Of a stretch of 64,000 nucleotides of DNA, positions 52,880 through 62,162 are shown one piece after another. Positions within the stretch are counted from its first letter, which is position 1. Each line of letters opens with the position of its first letter. The position numbers and the translations under genes were made by a program. Under the pieces are notes generated by a model. It ran no database searches. It was not told the DNA's origin and worked only from the letters and a program-made list of their open reading frames with translations. The stretch comes from Synergistaceae bacterium. GTDB taxonomy: Bacteria; Synergistota; Synergistia; Synergistales; Aminobacteriaceae. The stretch covers positions 54,833 through 118,832 of the forward strand of contig JAIRYN010000073.1 of assembly GCA_031267575.1 (NCBI GenBank), read 5' to 3'.

Positions 52880-54010
52880 GTGGAAGATCTATATCAGATA
52901 TTGGGCGTCGCGCGAGACGCGTCGCAGGCGGATATCAAAAAGGTTTACCGCCAGCTCGTCCGTCAATTTCATCCGGACACAAACCGCAACAACCCGGAGG
53001 CCGAGGAGAAGTTCAAAAAGATCAACGCGGCCTACTCCGTTATAGGCGATCCCGAAAAGCGTGCCCGTTATGACCAGTTTGGAACAACCGAGGCTGGCGG
53101 AAACCCTTTCGAGGGGGGTTTCAACGGCGGGTTTGGGGATCTTTTCGGGGACCTGTTCGAGCAGGTTTTTGGCGGCAGTATGGGCATGGGAGGACGTCGT
53201 GCCGATCCCAACGCGCCTCGGCGCGGATCCGACATGGAAATGGGCATCACCGTGACGCTACTGGAGGCTGCCAACGGCGCGACTCGTAATCTAGATATTC
53301 CGAGATGGGACAATTGCCCCACCTGTGGCGGCACAGGGGCAAAACCGGGGACCGCTCCGCAGACTTGTTCCACCTGCGGGGGACGCGGACAAGTGGAATC
53401 TATTCAGAACACGCCCTTCGGACGATTTGTGTCTGCCACCACCTGTCCTAGGTGCCAGGGCAAGGGTAAAATCGTCCAGGAACGCTGCGAGACCTGTGGC
53501 AGTCGCGGACAGGTACGCCAGAACCACAAGATCGAGATTAAAATCCCCGCTGGGGTGGAGATGGGGACTCGGCTGCGTATCTCTGGCGAGGGCGAAGGGG
53601 GTATAAATGGAGGACCTCACGGCGACCTTTTCCTGGTGATCGAGGTCGAGCGGCACAAGGAGTTCGAGCGCGATGGCGGCGACCTCCACAGCCGTCTCGT
53701 TCTAACTTATCCCCAAGCGGTGTTGGGCACGTCCATAGAGATCCCCACCCTGATCGACGGCAAGGAGAAGATCGATGTCCCTGTAGGTACGGCTCATGGG
53801 CGCGTCCTCAAGGTCCGAGGCAAGGGGATGCCCCGACTACGCGGCCCCCGCGGGCGAGGAGACCTCTACATCCATGTGTCCATTGACGTGCCCACGAAGC
53901 TGACGGATAAACAAAAAGAGTTGATCTTGGAGCTGGCCAAGGAGATGAAGGTTCCCGTTGGTATAGGAGAGGGGGGCATCATCGATAAATTCAAAAAACT
54001 CTTTGATTAA
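52880..54010 (+). CDS. dnaJ: Chaperone DnaJ (type I, with zinc fingers)
   Basis: A 376-residue type I J protein: J domain with HPD (VRQFHPDTNRNNPEAEEKF), a Gly/Phe-rich region (about residues 70-120), four CxxCxGxG-type zinc motifs (CPTCGGTG, CSTCGGRG, CPRCQGKG, CETCGSRG) and C-terminal substrate domains. It starts at GTG 52880. It delivers substrates to DnaK. Confidence 0.96.
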   Translation: MEDLYQILGVARDASQADIKKVYRQLVRQFHPDTNRNNPEAEEKFKKINAAYSVIGDPEKRARYDQFGTTEAGGNPFEGGFNGGFGDLFGDLFEQVFGGSMGMGGRRADPNAPRRGSDMEMGITVTLLEAANGATRNLDIPRWDNCPTCGGTGAKPGTAPQTCSTCGGRGQVESIQNTPFGRFVSATTCPRCQGKGKIVQERCETCGSRGQVRQNHKIEIKIPAGVEMGTRLRISGEGEGGINGGPHGDLFLVIEVERHKEFERDGGDLHSRLVLTYPQAVLGTSIEIPTLIDGKEKIDVPVGTAHGRVLKVRGKGMPRLRGPRGRGDLYIHVSIDVPTKLTDKQKELILELAKEMKVPVGIGEGGIIDKFKKLFD

Positions 54011-54040
54011 TTAAAGAAAAGAAAATAGAGGCGATAGATT

Positions 54041-54943
54041 ATGGCCGTACAGTACAAAGACTATTACGAGATTTTGGGGGTGACGCGGACGGCGTCTCAG
54101 GACGAGATCCGAAAAGCCTATCGGAAGCTGGCGAAAAAGTATCACCCGGACGTCTCCAAGGAGAAAAACGCGGATGCCCGGTACAGGGAAATCAACGAAT
54201 CCTATGAAGTCCTGAAAGATCCAGATAAGCGCGCTAAGTACGACACTCTGGGAGCGAACTGGGAACAGGGGCAAGACTTTACCCCACCTCCAGGCTGGCA
54301 GGGCGGCGGACCTCAGGTGGAGTTCGGTGGCGAGTGGTCAAGCTTCAGCGACTTCTTCAAAACGATCTTCGGCGGAACCGGCGGAACCGGTGGGTTCGGG
54401 GGTGCTTTTTCGGGAGGCGCCTTTTCGGGAACCGGAGCCCGTGTTCAACGACGGGACAGGGAGGTAATCCTGCAACTCTCGCTGGAAGAGGCGACCAGGG
54501 GAGGAACACACTCCCTATCGCTTGTTTTCCCAGGACAACGCGCTCAAACGATCAACGTCAACCTGCCCCGAGGTATCGTGAACGGGTCGCGGATTCGTCT
54601 GCCGGGTAAGGCCCCCGAGGGCGGGGATATTTACGTGACCTTGCAGATAACGCCTCACTCGGTCTTCGAAGTAGAGGGTCATGATTTGATTCGCGTGGTG
54701 AAGGTAGAGCCCTGGCGGGCTGTCCTGGGAGGAATGGTCTCCGTCGGGACTTTGGATGGCAGTGTCGAGATGAAGCTACCGGCGGGAATCCAGAACGGGC
54801 AAAAGCTGAGGCTCAGGGGTAAGGGCCTCCCCAAACGCAACGATAGCAACGGAGACCTTTTCGTTCGCGTCGAGGTCGCCATCCCCAAAGACTTGACGGA
54901 AAAACAGAAAGCGCTTTGGGAAGAACTCGCGAAACTGGGGTAA
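54041..54943 (+). CDS. Second J-domain protein, CbpA/type II DnaJ (no zinc finger)
   Basis: A 300-residue J protein: J domain YKDYYEILGVTRTASQDEIRKAYRKLAKKYHPD (HPD intact), a Gly/Phe/Thr-rich linker (about 95-130), then DnaJ C-terminal domains, ending QKALWEELAKLG. It lacks the Cys-rich zinc region, so it is CbpA-like. It lies 30 bp after dnaJ and before the terminator, so I infer it is the fifth gene of the HrcA-controlled operon. Confidence 0.92.
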   Translation: MAVQYKDYYEILGVTRTASQDEIRKAYRKLAKKYHPDVSKEKNADARYREINESYEVLKDPDKRAKYDTLGANWEQGQDFTPPPGWQGGGPQVEFGGEWSSFSDFFKTIFGGTGGTGGFGGAFSGGAFSGTGARVQRRDREVILQLSLEEATRGGTHSLSLVFPGQRAQTINVNLPRGIVNGSRIRLPGKAPEGGDIYVTLQITPHSVFEVEGHDLIRVVKVEPWRAVLGGMVSVGTLDGSVEMKLPAGIQNGQKLRLRGKGLPKRNDSNGDLFVRVEVAIPKDLTEKQKALWEELAKLG

Positions 54944-55049
54944 CAGATAACCCGTAGCCCTCAAGAAGACCTCTAGTATATCCGCATGGGGGCTGCGGGA
55001 ACTGAGGCGGGAAAGAAATATACGCAGACGTCCAGACGTCTAAAAACGC

Positions 55050-55075
55050 AAAACCCCCGCTTCCGCAGGGGTTTT
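55050..55075 (+). terminator. Intrinsic terminator of the heat-shock operon
   Basis: AAAACCCCCGC (55050-55060), loop TTCC, GCAGGGGTTTT (55065-55075): an 11-bp stem with one mismatch and a T-run on one side and A-run on the other, so it could also stop the facing tRNA transcript. Confidence 0.88.
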
Positions 55076-55110
55076 AAATATATATTGAATACATCTGGAT
55101 TTTTTTTTGG

Positions 55111-55183
55111 CTCCACGACCAGGACTCGAACCTGGAACCTAGTGGTTAACAGCCACCCGCTCTGCCGATTGAGCTATCGTGGA
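55111..55183 (-). tRNA. tRNA-Asn (anticodon GTT)
   Basis: On the minus strand, acceptor TCCACGA pairs with TCGTGGA plus discriminator G. There is a D-arm GCTC...GAGC, an anticodon stem GGTGG/CCACT-like with loop CTGTTAA (anticodon GTT), and T-arm CCAGG-TTCGAGT-CCTGG. CCA is not encoded. It is 73 nt, alone, facing the heat-shock operon terminator. Confidence 0.96.
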
Positions 55184-55589
55184 ATACTTTTATATTATAC
55201 ATCCATGATCCTTTCGGTGTCAACCTATTGACAACCCAAAAGCAGGGCAACGGCATTTACTTTTGATTGAGAGGGTTCTATCTCACGGAATCATAAAATT
55301 TAATTCGATCTGCGCAATGCCTCAATCTCCGCTACGGGTAAGTTTGTAATCGTGGCGGCTTTTCTCCCGCATCTCGTACATAAAACGCTCTTCGTCCGCT
55401 TTCGCGAAAATATCTTCATCTTCCACATCTTCCACCGTCAGGGCCCGACCGACCGATTAAAGGATCTAAAGGATCTTGCGTCGCTATGCGTTCCATAAGC
55501 TCTCCAGACGCGTGACCATGCCTCTCTGAGCGTCTCGACTCGAAAACGGAGGGACACGAGACCGCCCCTCCGTTATATGGTTTGCGTAA
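55184..55589. other. Intergenic region with a decayed coding fragment
   Basis: A minus-strand frame at 55322-55456 encodes LTVEDVEDEDIFAKADEERF, then MYEMREKSRHDYKLTRSG and a stop. A shifted frame continues EIEALRRSN. The pattern looks like the C-terminal end of a Rpn/YhgA-type nuclease-transposase relic, but I am not sure. GGATCTAAA is duplicated near 55464-55480. No intact gene. Confidence 0.35.
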
Positions 55590-56873
55590 TTACAACGAAC
55601 CGTAGACCAACCGCGGCAGAGCCAGCGAGAGCCAGGGAATGTAGGTCACCAGGAGCAGGACCAGGATCAATGCCGCCACCATCGGGAAGATGGGGCGACT
55701 CACTTCCTCGATTGTCAAGCCCGTTATCGCGCTCGCCACATAAATGTCGATGGCAACGGGAGGAGTGGCCATCCCTATAGCCAACCCGACGACAATAACA
55801 AGTCCAAAGTGAACCAGATTTCCGCCCACGCCGACAATAGCCGGCAAAAAGATTGGAGTCAGAATGATCAGGGCGGACGCAGTCTCCATGAACATACCTG
55901 CGATGAGAATGATCACCGTAATCACGAGATAAACCATAAACGACGTACCGCCCGTTGCCTGTAGAACGGAGGCCGCGATTTTGTCGGGGATCTCGTAAAA
56001 CGCGAGCTGCCACCCGAAAATTTTCGACGTCGCGATGATGAACATGATCAAGGCGCTGGTGACTCCAGAGTTAATGACGAGGCGATAGGCCGCTTTCAGG
56101 GTCAGGGCCCGGTAGATGAATACCGCCACGAACAGGGAATAGACCACCGCCACAGCGGCAGCCTCCGACGGCGTGAAGTAGCCGGAGAAGATCCCACCCA
56201 AAATCAGCACCGGGGTCATCAAACCCCAGATCGCGTTGACGAAGCGCTTGCGTTTTTCCTTCCCATCGACAGCCTCACCGGCAGGGTAGTTCCGCTTTTT
56301 AGCGACATAAAGCGCGTATAAGATCAGGCTACCGCCCATCAAGAAGCCGGGAATGAAACCCGCCATGAAAAGCTTGCTCACCGGCACCCCGACAATGACC
56401 GCATAGAGCACCATCGGGACGCTTGGCGGAATGACAACGCCGATTGTCCCCGCCGCGGCGATGAGCGCGGCCGAAAAATCCAGATCATATCCTTTCTTCT
56501 TGAGCTGCGGCAGAAGCGCGGACCCCACCGCCGCCGTGGTGGCGGCCCCGCTGCCGGATATGGCGGAGACGAACATCGATGCCACGATAGACACGATGGC
56601 AAGGCCTCCCCGCAGACGCCCCATAGCGGCCTCGGCAAAGGCTACAATGCGGTCGGATATGCCTCCATGGGCCAAAATATCACCCGCCATCACAAAAAAC
56701 GGAACCGCCACCAGCGAAAACGAGCTGACGCCAGCAAAAAGCGTCTGAGGCAGCGCTTCAAGAGGCATCTCCGACAACACCATGACCAGCATAGCCGAAA
56801 CGCCGATAGAAAGCGCTATGGGGACACCGAAGATAAGCAACAAAAAAAACGAGGAGAATAGAACGACGCCCAT
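55590..56873 (-). CDS. TRAP transporter large permease (DctM family), system 2
   Basis: A protein of about 427 residues with about 12 hydrophobic segments and DctM motifs PFFVMAGDILAHGGISDRI, ISGSGAATTAAVGSALLPQLKKKGYD, GVVIPPSVPMVLYAV, FTPSEAAAVAVVYSLFVAVF and AIGMATPPVAIDIYVASAI. ATG 56873, one base after the dctQ stop, is used; a longer frame to 56900 lies in dctQ. Last gene of the minus-strand TRAP operon. Confidence 0.94.
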   Translation of the reverse strand: MGVVLFSSFFLLLIFGVPIALSIGVSAMLVMVLSEMPLEALPQTLFAGVSSFSLVAVPFFVMAGDILAHGGISDRIVAFAEAAMGRLRGGLAIVSIVASMFVSAISGSGAATTAAVGSALLPQLKKKGYDLDFSAALIAAAGTIGVVIPPSVPMVLYAVIVGVPVSKLFMAGFIPGFLMGGSLILYALYVAKKRNYPAGEAVDGKEKRKRFVNAIWGLMTPVLILGGIFSGYFTPSEAAAVAVVYSLFVAVFIYRALTLKAAYRLVINSGVTSALIMFIIATSKIFGWQLAFYEIPDKIAASVLQATGGTSFMVYLVITVIILIAGMFMETASALIILTPIFLPAIVGVGGNLVHFGLVIVVGLAIGMATPPVAIDIYVASAITGLTIEEVSRPIFPMVAALILVLLLVTYIPWLSLALPRLVYGSL

Positions 56874-56874
56874 A

Positions 56875-57396
56875 TCAAGCACCCGAAGCCTTTTTGACAA
56901 TGGGGACGTCGTATTTCAGCAAGTTCTCGACGTGGGCTGCCAGATGCAGTATCGTCACCGTTCCGGTGAGAGGAAAAACGAGGTACATCCAGGCCATCGA
57001 TATCGGTATCGACGAGGCCATTTGCATCCTCTCCGCGATACAGAACTCCGCGCCATACCACCCCGTTACTCCGAAGAAGACGATCCCCGTCAACTCTATG
57101 GCAAGCATCATGATTTTTCTGACGGGCTTTGGCAGCACATCCAGCATGAAGGTGACGGCGATGTTGGAACCACGCTTAAAGGCTATCGTCGTTCCCAGAA
57201 AAGAGGCAAACACCAACAAAAAGCACGTCACCTCTTCCGACCAGGTCAGCGACTTAAACCAAGTCCGAAAAACAATCTGCAAGATCGTCACCACGGTCAT
57301 CAGCGTTAACGTCAGAAACAAACCCACTTCGCAGAGCGAATTCATACCGTCGCTCAACCATCCTAGCAACGAGCGGCGGGATTCCACCGATGCCAT
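56875..57396 (-). CDS. TRAP transporter small permease (DctQ family), system 2
   Basis: A protein of about 173 residues with four hydrophobic segments and the DctQ core FKSLTWSEEVTCFLLVFASFLGTTIAFKRGSNIAV. ATG 57396 (MASVESRRS) begins four bases after the dctP stop; a longer frame to 57453 overlaps dctP and is rejected. It pairs with the DctM at 55590-56873. Confidence 0.9.
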   Translation of the reverse strand: MASVESRRSLLGWLSDGMNSLCEVGLFLTLTLMTVVTILQIVFRTWFKSLTWSEEVTCFLLVFASFLGTTIAFKRGSNIAVTFMLDVLPKPVRKIMMLAIELTGIVFFGVTGWYGAEFCIAERMQMASSIPISMAWMYLVFPLTGTVTILHLAAHVENLLKYDVPIVKKASGA

Positions 57397-57400
57397 ATTC

Positions 57401-58387
57401 CTACTTTGTGTCCAGTATGGACTGGATGAGGTCTTTGCCGTACTCCTGCTCATACTTTTCGTAGACGCTCTTCACCGCGTTTCGGAAAAGAGACAGGTCG
57501 GGCTCCGAGACCTGCATTCCCTTGTCTTTCAACGACTGAAACCACTCGGCTTCCATCTCGTTGTCGATGGTACGATTGTATTTCGCCGCTTCCAGCGCGC
57601 TTTCGGACACGATCCGCTGCTGTTCGGGCGTGAGCTTGTTCCACGTTCTCATGCTCATGAGGATCACATTGGGAGCATACGCGTGGCGAGTAATCGAGAG
57701 GTATTTGTTCGAGTCGTTGATGTTATAGGCCGCGATGACGTTCAACGGATTCTCCTGTCCGTCGATGGTTCCCTGTTGCAGAGCCGTCAACGCTTCGGTC
57801 CAGGCCATCGGAACGGCGTTCGCTCCCAGCGCCGTGAACGAGTCGATATAGATAGGGTTCTGCATGACGCGGACCTTCAAGCCCTTGATATCCTCTGGCT
57901 TCTCGACGGGTCGGACGCTATTGGTTAGGTTACGGAAACCGCGCTCTCCGTAGGCGAGGCCTTTCCAACCTAGTTTCTCCATTTCCGCGAAAAATCCCTG
58001 TCCAATGGGGCCATCCAGCACTTTATACGCATGTTCCGGGGTTGAAAAAAGGAATGGCAGATCCAACACTCCGAAACTAGGGAGGAAGTTGATGACCGGG
58101 CCGCCGGTGATGATCCCCATGTCTACCGTGCCCATCTTGAGGCTTTCCAATAGATTGCGCTCGTCGCCCAGTTTCGCGTTCGGGTAGACCGTCACCGTGA
58201 CCTCGCCGTTGGCGCGCGCCTCCACTAGCTCCTCGAATTTCAACGCCGCCTCGTGGAAAACGTCTTTTTCGTTGATGGCGTGGCCGAGTTTCAAGTCGAT
58301 GGCGGCCCATCCAGCCCCTGTCGTCGTGAAAAGAATCGCCAAGAATGCTGTCATACACAAAAATTCTCTCACAACATATTTCCTCAC
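57401..58387 (-). CDS. TRAP transporter substrate-binding protein (DctP family), system 2
   Basis: A 328-residue receptor with a signal peptide (about residues 1-29), then IDLKLGHAINEKDVFHEAALKF, LGDERNLLESLKMGTVDMGII, the ligand-arginine region IKGLKVRVMQNPIYIDSFTALGANAVPM and TALQQGTIDGQENPLNV. This is the classical DctP/SiaP pattern. GTG 58387 is used, seven bases after GGAGGTG. First gene of the second TRAP operon; the ligand is a carboxylate of unknown identity. Confidence 0.94.
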   Translation of the reverse strand: MRKYVVREFLCMTAFLAILFTTTGAGWAAIDLKLGHAINEKDVFHEAALKFEELVEARANGEVTVTVYPNAKLGDERNLLESLKMGTVDMGIITGGPVINFLPSFGVLDLPFLFSTPEHAYKVLDGPIGQGFFAEMEKLGWKGLAYGERGFRNLTNSVRPVEKPEDIKGLKVRVMQNPIYIDSFTALGANAVPMAWTEALTALQQGTIDGQENPLNVIAAYNINDSNKYLSITRHAYAPNVILMSMRTWNKLTPEQQRIVSESALEAAKYNRTIDNEMEAEWFQSLKDKGMQVSEPDLSLFRNAVKSVYEKYEQEYGKDLIQSILDTK

Positions 58388-58438
58388 AATACAACACCTC
58401 CGTTATGATTTTTTATGATTTATTATTTTATGCGTACA

Positions 58439-60136
58439 TCACTTGTTTAGGCCATTAAAACGCATTACGGCTCCGGTACTCGCGGAACTCACCTGACTCG
58501 AATACCGCGCTAGCCAACCGCGCGAGACCCGCGGAGCTGGAATCGTGTGGTCTTTCAATCTGCTCTGAAGCTCCTCGTCCGAAATTCGGACGTTGACGCT
58601 GTGCTTCGGTATATCGATTTCAATGACATCGCCCTCTCTGAGCAAGGCTATCGACCCCCCTTCAGCGGCCTCCGGAGAGACATGTCCGATAGAAGCGCCC
58701 CGGGACGCGCCCGAAAAACGCCCATCGGTGATAAGCGCGACGCTCTTGTCGAGTTTCATGCCCGCCAGAGCCGAGGTCGGCGCCAGCATTTCACGCATAC
58801 CGGGACCCCCTCGCGGACCTTCATAGCGGATAACGATGACGTCTCCCGCCTTGATTTTGCCCCCGAAGATGGCATCGATCGCCTGTTCTTCCGAGTCGAA
58901 AACCCTGGCTGGGCCGGAGTGAACCATCATCTCGGGAGCCACTGCGCTCTGTTTAACGACGCAACCGCCGCGCGCGATATTTCCCCATAGGATGGCAATG
59001 CCCCCGGCGGCACTGTAAGGGTTCGAGAGGGGGCGAATCACCTCTGGATTTCTGTTGACGGCGTCGCGAACGTTTTCCCCGACGGTTTTGCCTGTCGCGG
59101 TTATGGCGGAGGCGTCCACATGGCCGGCTTCCGCGAGATGCTTCATCACGGCAGGAAGACCCCCCGCCTCATGAAGGTCTTGAACGTGGTGATGCCCAGC
59201 GGGAGCCAGGTGGCAAAGGTTTGGGACGTGGCCGCTAATTTCGTTGATTTTTTCGAGGTTTAGTGGAATCTCGGCCTCGTTGGCGATAGCTAAAAGGTGC
59301 AGTACGCTGTTTGTGGAGCAACCCAGTGCCATGTCCACCGCCAGCGCGTTTTGAATGGATTTTTCGTTGATGATGTCGCGAGGTTTGATGTCGCGTTCCA
59401 GGAGTTCCATCACCTTCATGCCCGCGTGTTTGGCGAGCTGAGTGCGGGCCGCATAGACGGCGGGTATCGTGCCATTGCCAGGAAGCGCGATGCCGATGGC
59501 CTCAGCCAGGCAGTTCATGGAGTTGGCTGTGTACATGCCAGAGCAAGATCCGCAGGTGGGGCAGGATGTTTCCTCAACACGACGAAGCTCGGCGTCGTCG
59601 ATCAGTCCGCCCTTGAGCGCCCCCACCGCCTCGAAGTTCGTGTTGAGGTTGATGGCCTCGAAGCCACCTTTGGAGTCGCTTTTTCTGCCCGCCAACATGG
59701 GGCCTCCAGAGACCAGGACGGAGGGGATATTGAGGCGTGCCGCGGCCATGATCATTCCTGGAATGATTTTGTCACAGTTGGGGATCAAAACGAGTCCGTC
59801 CACACAGTGCGCAGCCGCCATAGTCTCTACCGAATCGGCGATCAGCTCCCGAGAAGCCAGAGAATATCGCATCCCACCGTGTCCCATGACGATACCGTCG
59901 CACACGCCGATCACCGGCATCAAGATCGGTGTTCCACCAGCCATATAGACGCCTGCCTTCGCGGCTTCCGCCAGCTTATCCAGGTGGATGTGGCCGGGAA
60001 CAATTTCGCTGAAAGCATAAATCACGCCGATTAGAGGACGATTTATTTCCTCCGCGGTAAACCCACAGGCGTTAAACAAAGAACGGTGTGGAGCGCGATC
60101 TGCTCCTTTAGTGACGGTATGACTTCTCAAATTCAA
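58439..60136 (-). CDS. ilvD: Dihydroxy-acid dehydratase (IlvD/Edd family)
   Basis: A 565-residue Fe-S dehydratase of branched-chain amino-acid synthesis. Cys ligands lie in [11 protein letters not shown] and [20 protein letters not shown]; other landmarks are [35 protein letters not shown] and [26 protein letters not shown]. The full motif set favours IlvD over sugar-acid dehydratases, but that family is close. Start TTG 60136 follows GAGGGGGG. It stands alone without ilvBNC, next to TRAP genes, so a role with an imported hydroxy acid is conceivable. Confidence 0.92.
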   Translation of the reverse strand: MNLRSHTVTKGADRAPHRSLFNACGFTAEEINRPLIGVIYAFSEIVPGHIHLDKLAEAAKAGVYMAGGTPILMPVIGVCDGIVMGHGGMRYSLASRELIADSVETMAAAHCVDGLVLIPNCDKIIPGMIMAAARLNIPSVLVSGGPMLAGRKSDSKGGFEAINLNTNFEAVGALKGGLIDDAELRRVEETSCPTCGSCSGMYTANSMNCLAEAIGIALPGNGTIPAVYAARTQLAKHAGMKVMELLERDIKPRDIINEKSIQNALAVDMALGCSTNSVLHLLAIANEAEIPLNLEKINEISGHVPNLCHLAPAGHHHVQDLHEAGGLPAVMKHLAEAGHVDASAITATGKTVGENVRDAVNRNPEVIRPLSNPYSAAGGIAILWGNIARGGCVVKQSAVAPEMMVHSGPARVFDSEEQAIDAIFGGKIKAGDVIVIRYEGPRGGPGMREMLAPTSALAGMKLDKSVALITDGRFSGASRGASIGHVSPEAAEGGSIALLREGDVIEIDIPKHSVNVRISDEELQSRLKDHTIPAPRVSRGWLARYSSQVSSASTGAVMRFNGLNK

Positions 60137-60221
60137 GACAAAAACCCCCCTCTATAATGTTCATGAATCGCTCATTCGTTTTGTGGAGCTGATTCACAAG
60201 CGTAACTGTCTCGGAGTCGCG

Positions 60222-60250
60222 TTTATTCACAGTATGATATCATACGTCAA
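60222..60250 (-). promoter_or_regulatory. Putative ilvD promoter with a perfect palindrome in its spacer
   Basis: On the minus strand TTGACG (plus 60245-60250) and AATAAA (plus 60222-60227) are 17 bp apart. GTATGATATCATAC, a perfect 14-bp palindrome, occupies 60232-60245 in the spacer, adjoining the -35. This is the form of a GntR-type or similar operator. Confidence 0.5.
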
Positions 60251-60609
60251 TCCTGAATTACGCTGAAAAGTTTGCGCATAATTGGGCATCCATGATCGCT
60301 TCCCTTTATTCAGAGAAGATTCCGAACGTATCAATTTTGTGCTCGATTTTATGCTCAATTTTATGCTCGATTCACCGTATTCTTGGCAAAGTCGGGGCTG
60401 TGCGTATGCTAATATTAATTCTATAGAGGTCGAAACGGGGGTAAATCTTTCGAAAATATTAGCCATTTCGCGTGATATTCCAGCCAAGCTGGGCATCTTT
60501 TTCTGTAGTTACCTAGCTCAAGGATCGTGCCGCTTGGGCCCATAAATCTTCGATAGCCCCGGCGGAGTATGGGGTGGAGTCCCAAAACTTATTTTAGGAG
60601 GTCTGTATT
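60251..60609. other. Divergent intergenic region ilvD-dctP
   Basis: AT-rich, with slipped units TTTTATGCTCGA/TTTTATGCTCAA at about 60337-60370. It must carry the promoter for the third TRAP operon; TAGGAGG (60596-60602) is its ribosome site. Reading frames on both strands (60282-60545, 60227-60496) include the slipped repeats and match no family I know; I do not call them genes. Confidence 0.4.
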
Positions 60610-61623
60610 ATGAAAAAGTGTCGAGGTAAGTTGGGTTTTATGTTCTGTTGCGTCGCACCGCTTTTGGTTTTGGGAGCAGCATTTTTGCCGGTTGTCGCGG
60701 AGGCGAAAATGGAATTTTGGTTGTCAAATCAATTTCCCGCGTCACACCATATTTCCAAAGGGCTCGTCCTCTTCGCAAATAAGGTCAAAGAATACTCGAA
60801 CGGTGAGGTCGAGTGCAAGATTTTCGACTCTGCTCAGCTCTATAAAGACACAGAGATCGTGGAAGCGCTTCAGGATGCCCTTATCGACACCGGTTTGGTT
60901 GCGACCAACAAATGGTCGGGCATGATCCCGGCCATCGATATTTTCGAGATGCCCTTTGTCTTCAAGGATCTGAGTTCCATCAAAAAATTTCTAGATGCCG
61001 GCGCGAGCGCACTGTTAGACAAAGAACTCGAAAGCAAGGGCGTCAAAAATCTCTTTTGGGTGGATTACGGTTATGTTCAGTTCTTCAACAGCAAGCGTCC
61101 CCTGACGAAACCCGATGATATGAAGGGCCTGACTATGCGCTCCTTCAGTGGCGCCGACGCCGAGGCTCTGCAAATTCTGGGAGCGGCCCCTACAGTCATG
61201 AGTTCGTCCGAGATGTACATGGCGTTGCAGCGTGGCACGGTGGACGGCGCGACGACGGGAATGCCCGCCGCGGTCTCTCGTAAAATCAATGAGGTCCAAA
61301 AGTACATGACTCTCGCCAACTACACTACGGCCCAGTTCGCTGTTCAGGCGAATTTGGACTGGTGGAACGAGCTTTCCGCAGAAGAAAAAGAAGTCATTCT
61401 GAAGGCGGGGCAGGACACGGAGACCTGGATTCGCGGAGCCATCGCCGACTCGGAGAACGAGGCCCAAAAGGTCATCGCGAACTCTGGAGTTGAAATATAT
61501 ACCTTCAACGAAGCCGAGCGCAAAATATTCCAAGAAGCGACCCTCCCAGTTCGCGACTCTTTCGCTCAAAAGACGGGCAACATCGGCAAGCAGCTCCTGG
61601 AAATGGCCCAAAACGCGGATTGA
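60610..61623 (+). CDS. TRAP transporter substrate-binding protein (DctP family), system 3
   Basis: A 337-residue receptor: signal peptide (about residues 1-32), MEFWLSNQFPASHHISKGLVLF, the ligand-arginine region DDMKGLTMRSFSGADAEALQILGAAPTVM and YMALQRGTVDGATTGMPAAV. Strong AGGAGG precedes ATG 60610. First of the third TRAP operon. A 13-bp tandem duplication spans the stop. Ligand unknown. Confidence 0.94.
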   Translation: MKKCRGKLGFMFCCVAPLLVLGAAFLPVVAEAKMEFWLSNQFPASHHISKGLVLFANKVKEYSNGEVECKIFDSAQLYKDTEIVEALQDALIDTGLVATNKWSGMIPAIDIFEMPFVFKDLSSIKKFLDAGASALLDKELESKGVKNLFWVDYGYVQFFNSKRPLTKPDDMKGLTMRSFSGADAEALQILGAAPTVMSSSEMYMALQRGTVDGATTGMPAAVSRKINEVQKYMTLANYTTAQFAVQANLDWWNELSAEEKEVILKAGQDTETWIRGAIADSENEAQKVIANSGVEIYTFNEAERKIFQEATLPVRDSFAQKTGNIGKQLLEMAQNAD

Positions 61624-61640
61624 CCTCGCGGATTGACCTC
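61615..61640 (+). repeat. 13-bp exact tandem duplication across a dctP stop codon
   Basis: GCGGATTGACCTC at 61615-61627 (contains the stop TGA, 61621-61623) is repeated at 61628-61640. Confidence 0.95.
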
Positions 61641-61661
61641 TAAGATGGCGATTTTTTACAG

Positions 61662-62162
61662 ATGAAAACATTACGTTTGTACGTGGAAAAAATCAACCTG
61701 GCGATAGGGTACGCGTGCGGACTCGGTATTCTGCTGATGGGGTTGATTCTGGCCTACGGGGTCGTCTGCCGTTATTTCCTTGGATCGCCCACAATATGGA
61801 CTGAGGAAACGTCCGTCTATATTTTCACATGGACGATGTTGGCAGGCAGCGCTTACACGCTGATGCGGGGAAAGCATGTCCGCATCGACCTAATCTTCGA
61901 GCGGCTTCCTCAAAAGGCGCAATGCGCGCTGGATGCCCTGACGAGTCTTGCCGGCATCGCCTTCAGCGCCGTCGTCAGTTGGCAGGCGTGGGAAATGATG
62001 CAGTCATCTTTCAGGTTCAACAAGGTATCGGCCACCTTGTTGAGGGTGCCGACGTGGATACCGCAGTGCGCTCTCCTTTTGGGATTCGTGCTGTTGACTT
62101 TTCAATTCGCGTTCATCTTCGTGGACCGTGTTCAGACTTTGAGGGGAGGCGATGGGCAATGA
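61662..62162 (+). CDS. TRAP transporter small permease (DctQ family), system 3
   Basis: A 166-residue DctQ with four hydrophobic segments; core YFLGSPTIWTEETSVYIFTWTMLAGSAYTLMRGKHVRIDLIFERL. It starts 38 bp after dctP and overlaps dctM at ATGA. It forms the membrane complex with DctM. Confidence 0.92.
   Translation: MKTLRLYVEKINLAIGYACGLGILLMGLILAYGVVCRYFLGSPTIWTEETSVYIFTWTMLAGSAYTLMRGKHVRIDLIFERLPQKAQCALDALTSLAGIAFSAVVSWQAWEMMQSSFRFNKVSATLLRVPTWIPQCALLLGFVLLTFQFAFIFVDRVQTLRGGDGQ

Noticed and set aside
54950..55049. Small structured RNA (such as SRP RNA) between the J-protein gene and the terminator
   Set aside because: No SRP tetraloop or other diagnostic motif; only the terminator and a short GACGTC-CAGACGTC palindrome are visible.
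60227..60545. Reading frames of 87-89 residues on both strands between ilvD and dctP
   Set aside because: They overlap slipped repeats and the putative operator, lack ribosome sites and resemble no family known to me.
61829..62158. N-terminal extension of the third DctM
   Set aside because: It overlaps dctQ in another frame; MSAFVLV at 62159 fits the DctM family.
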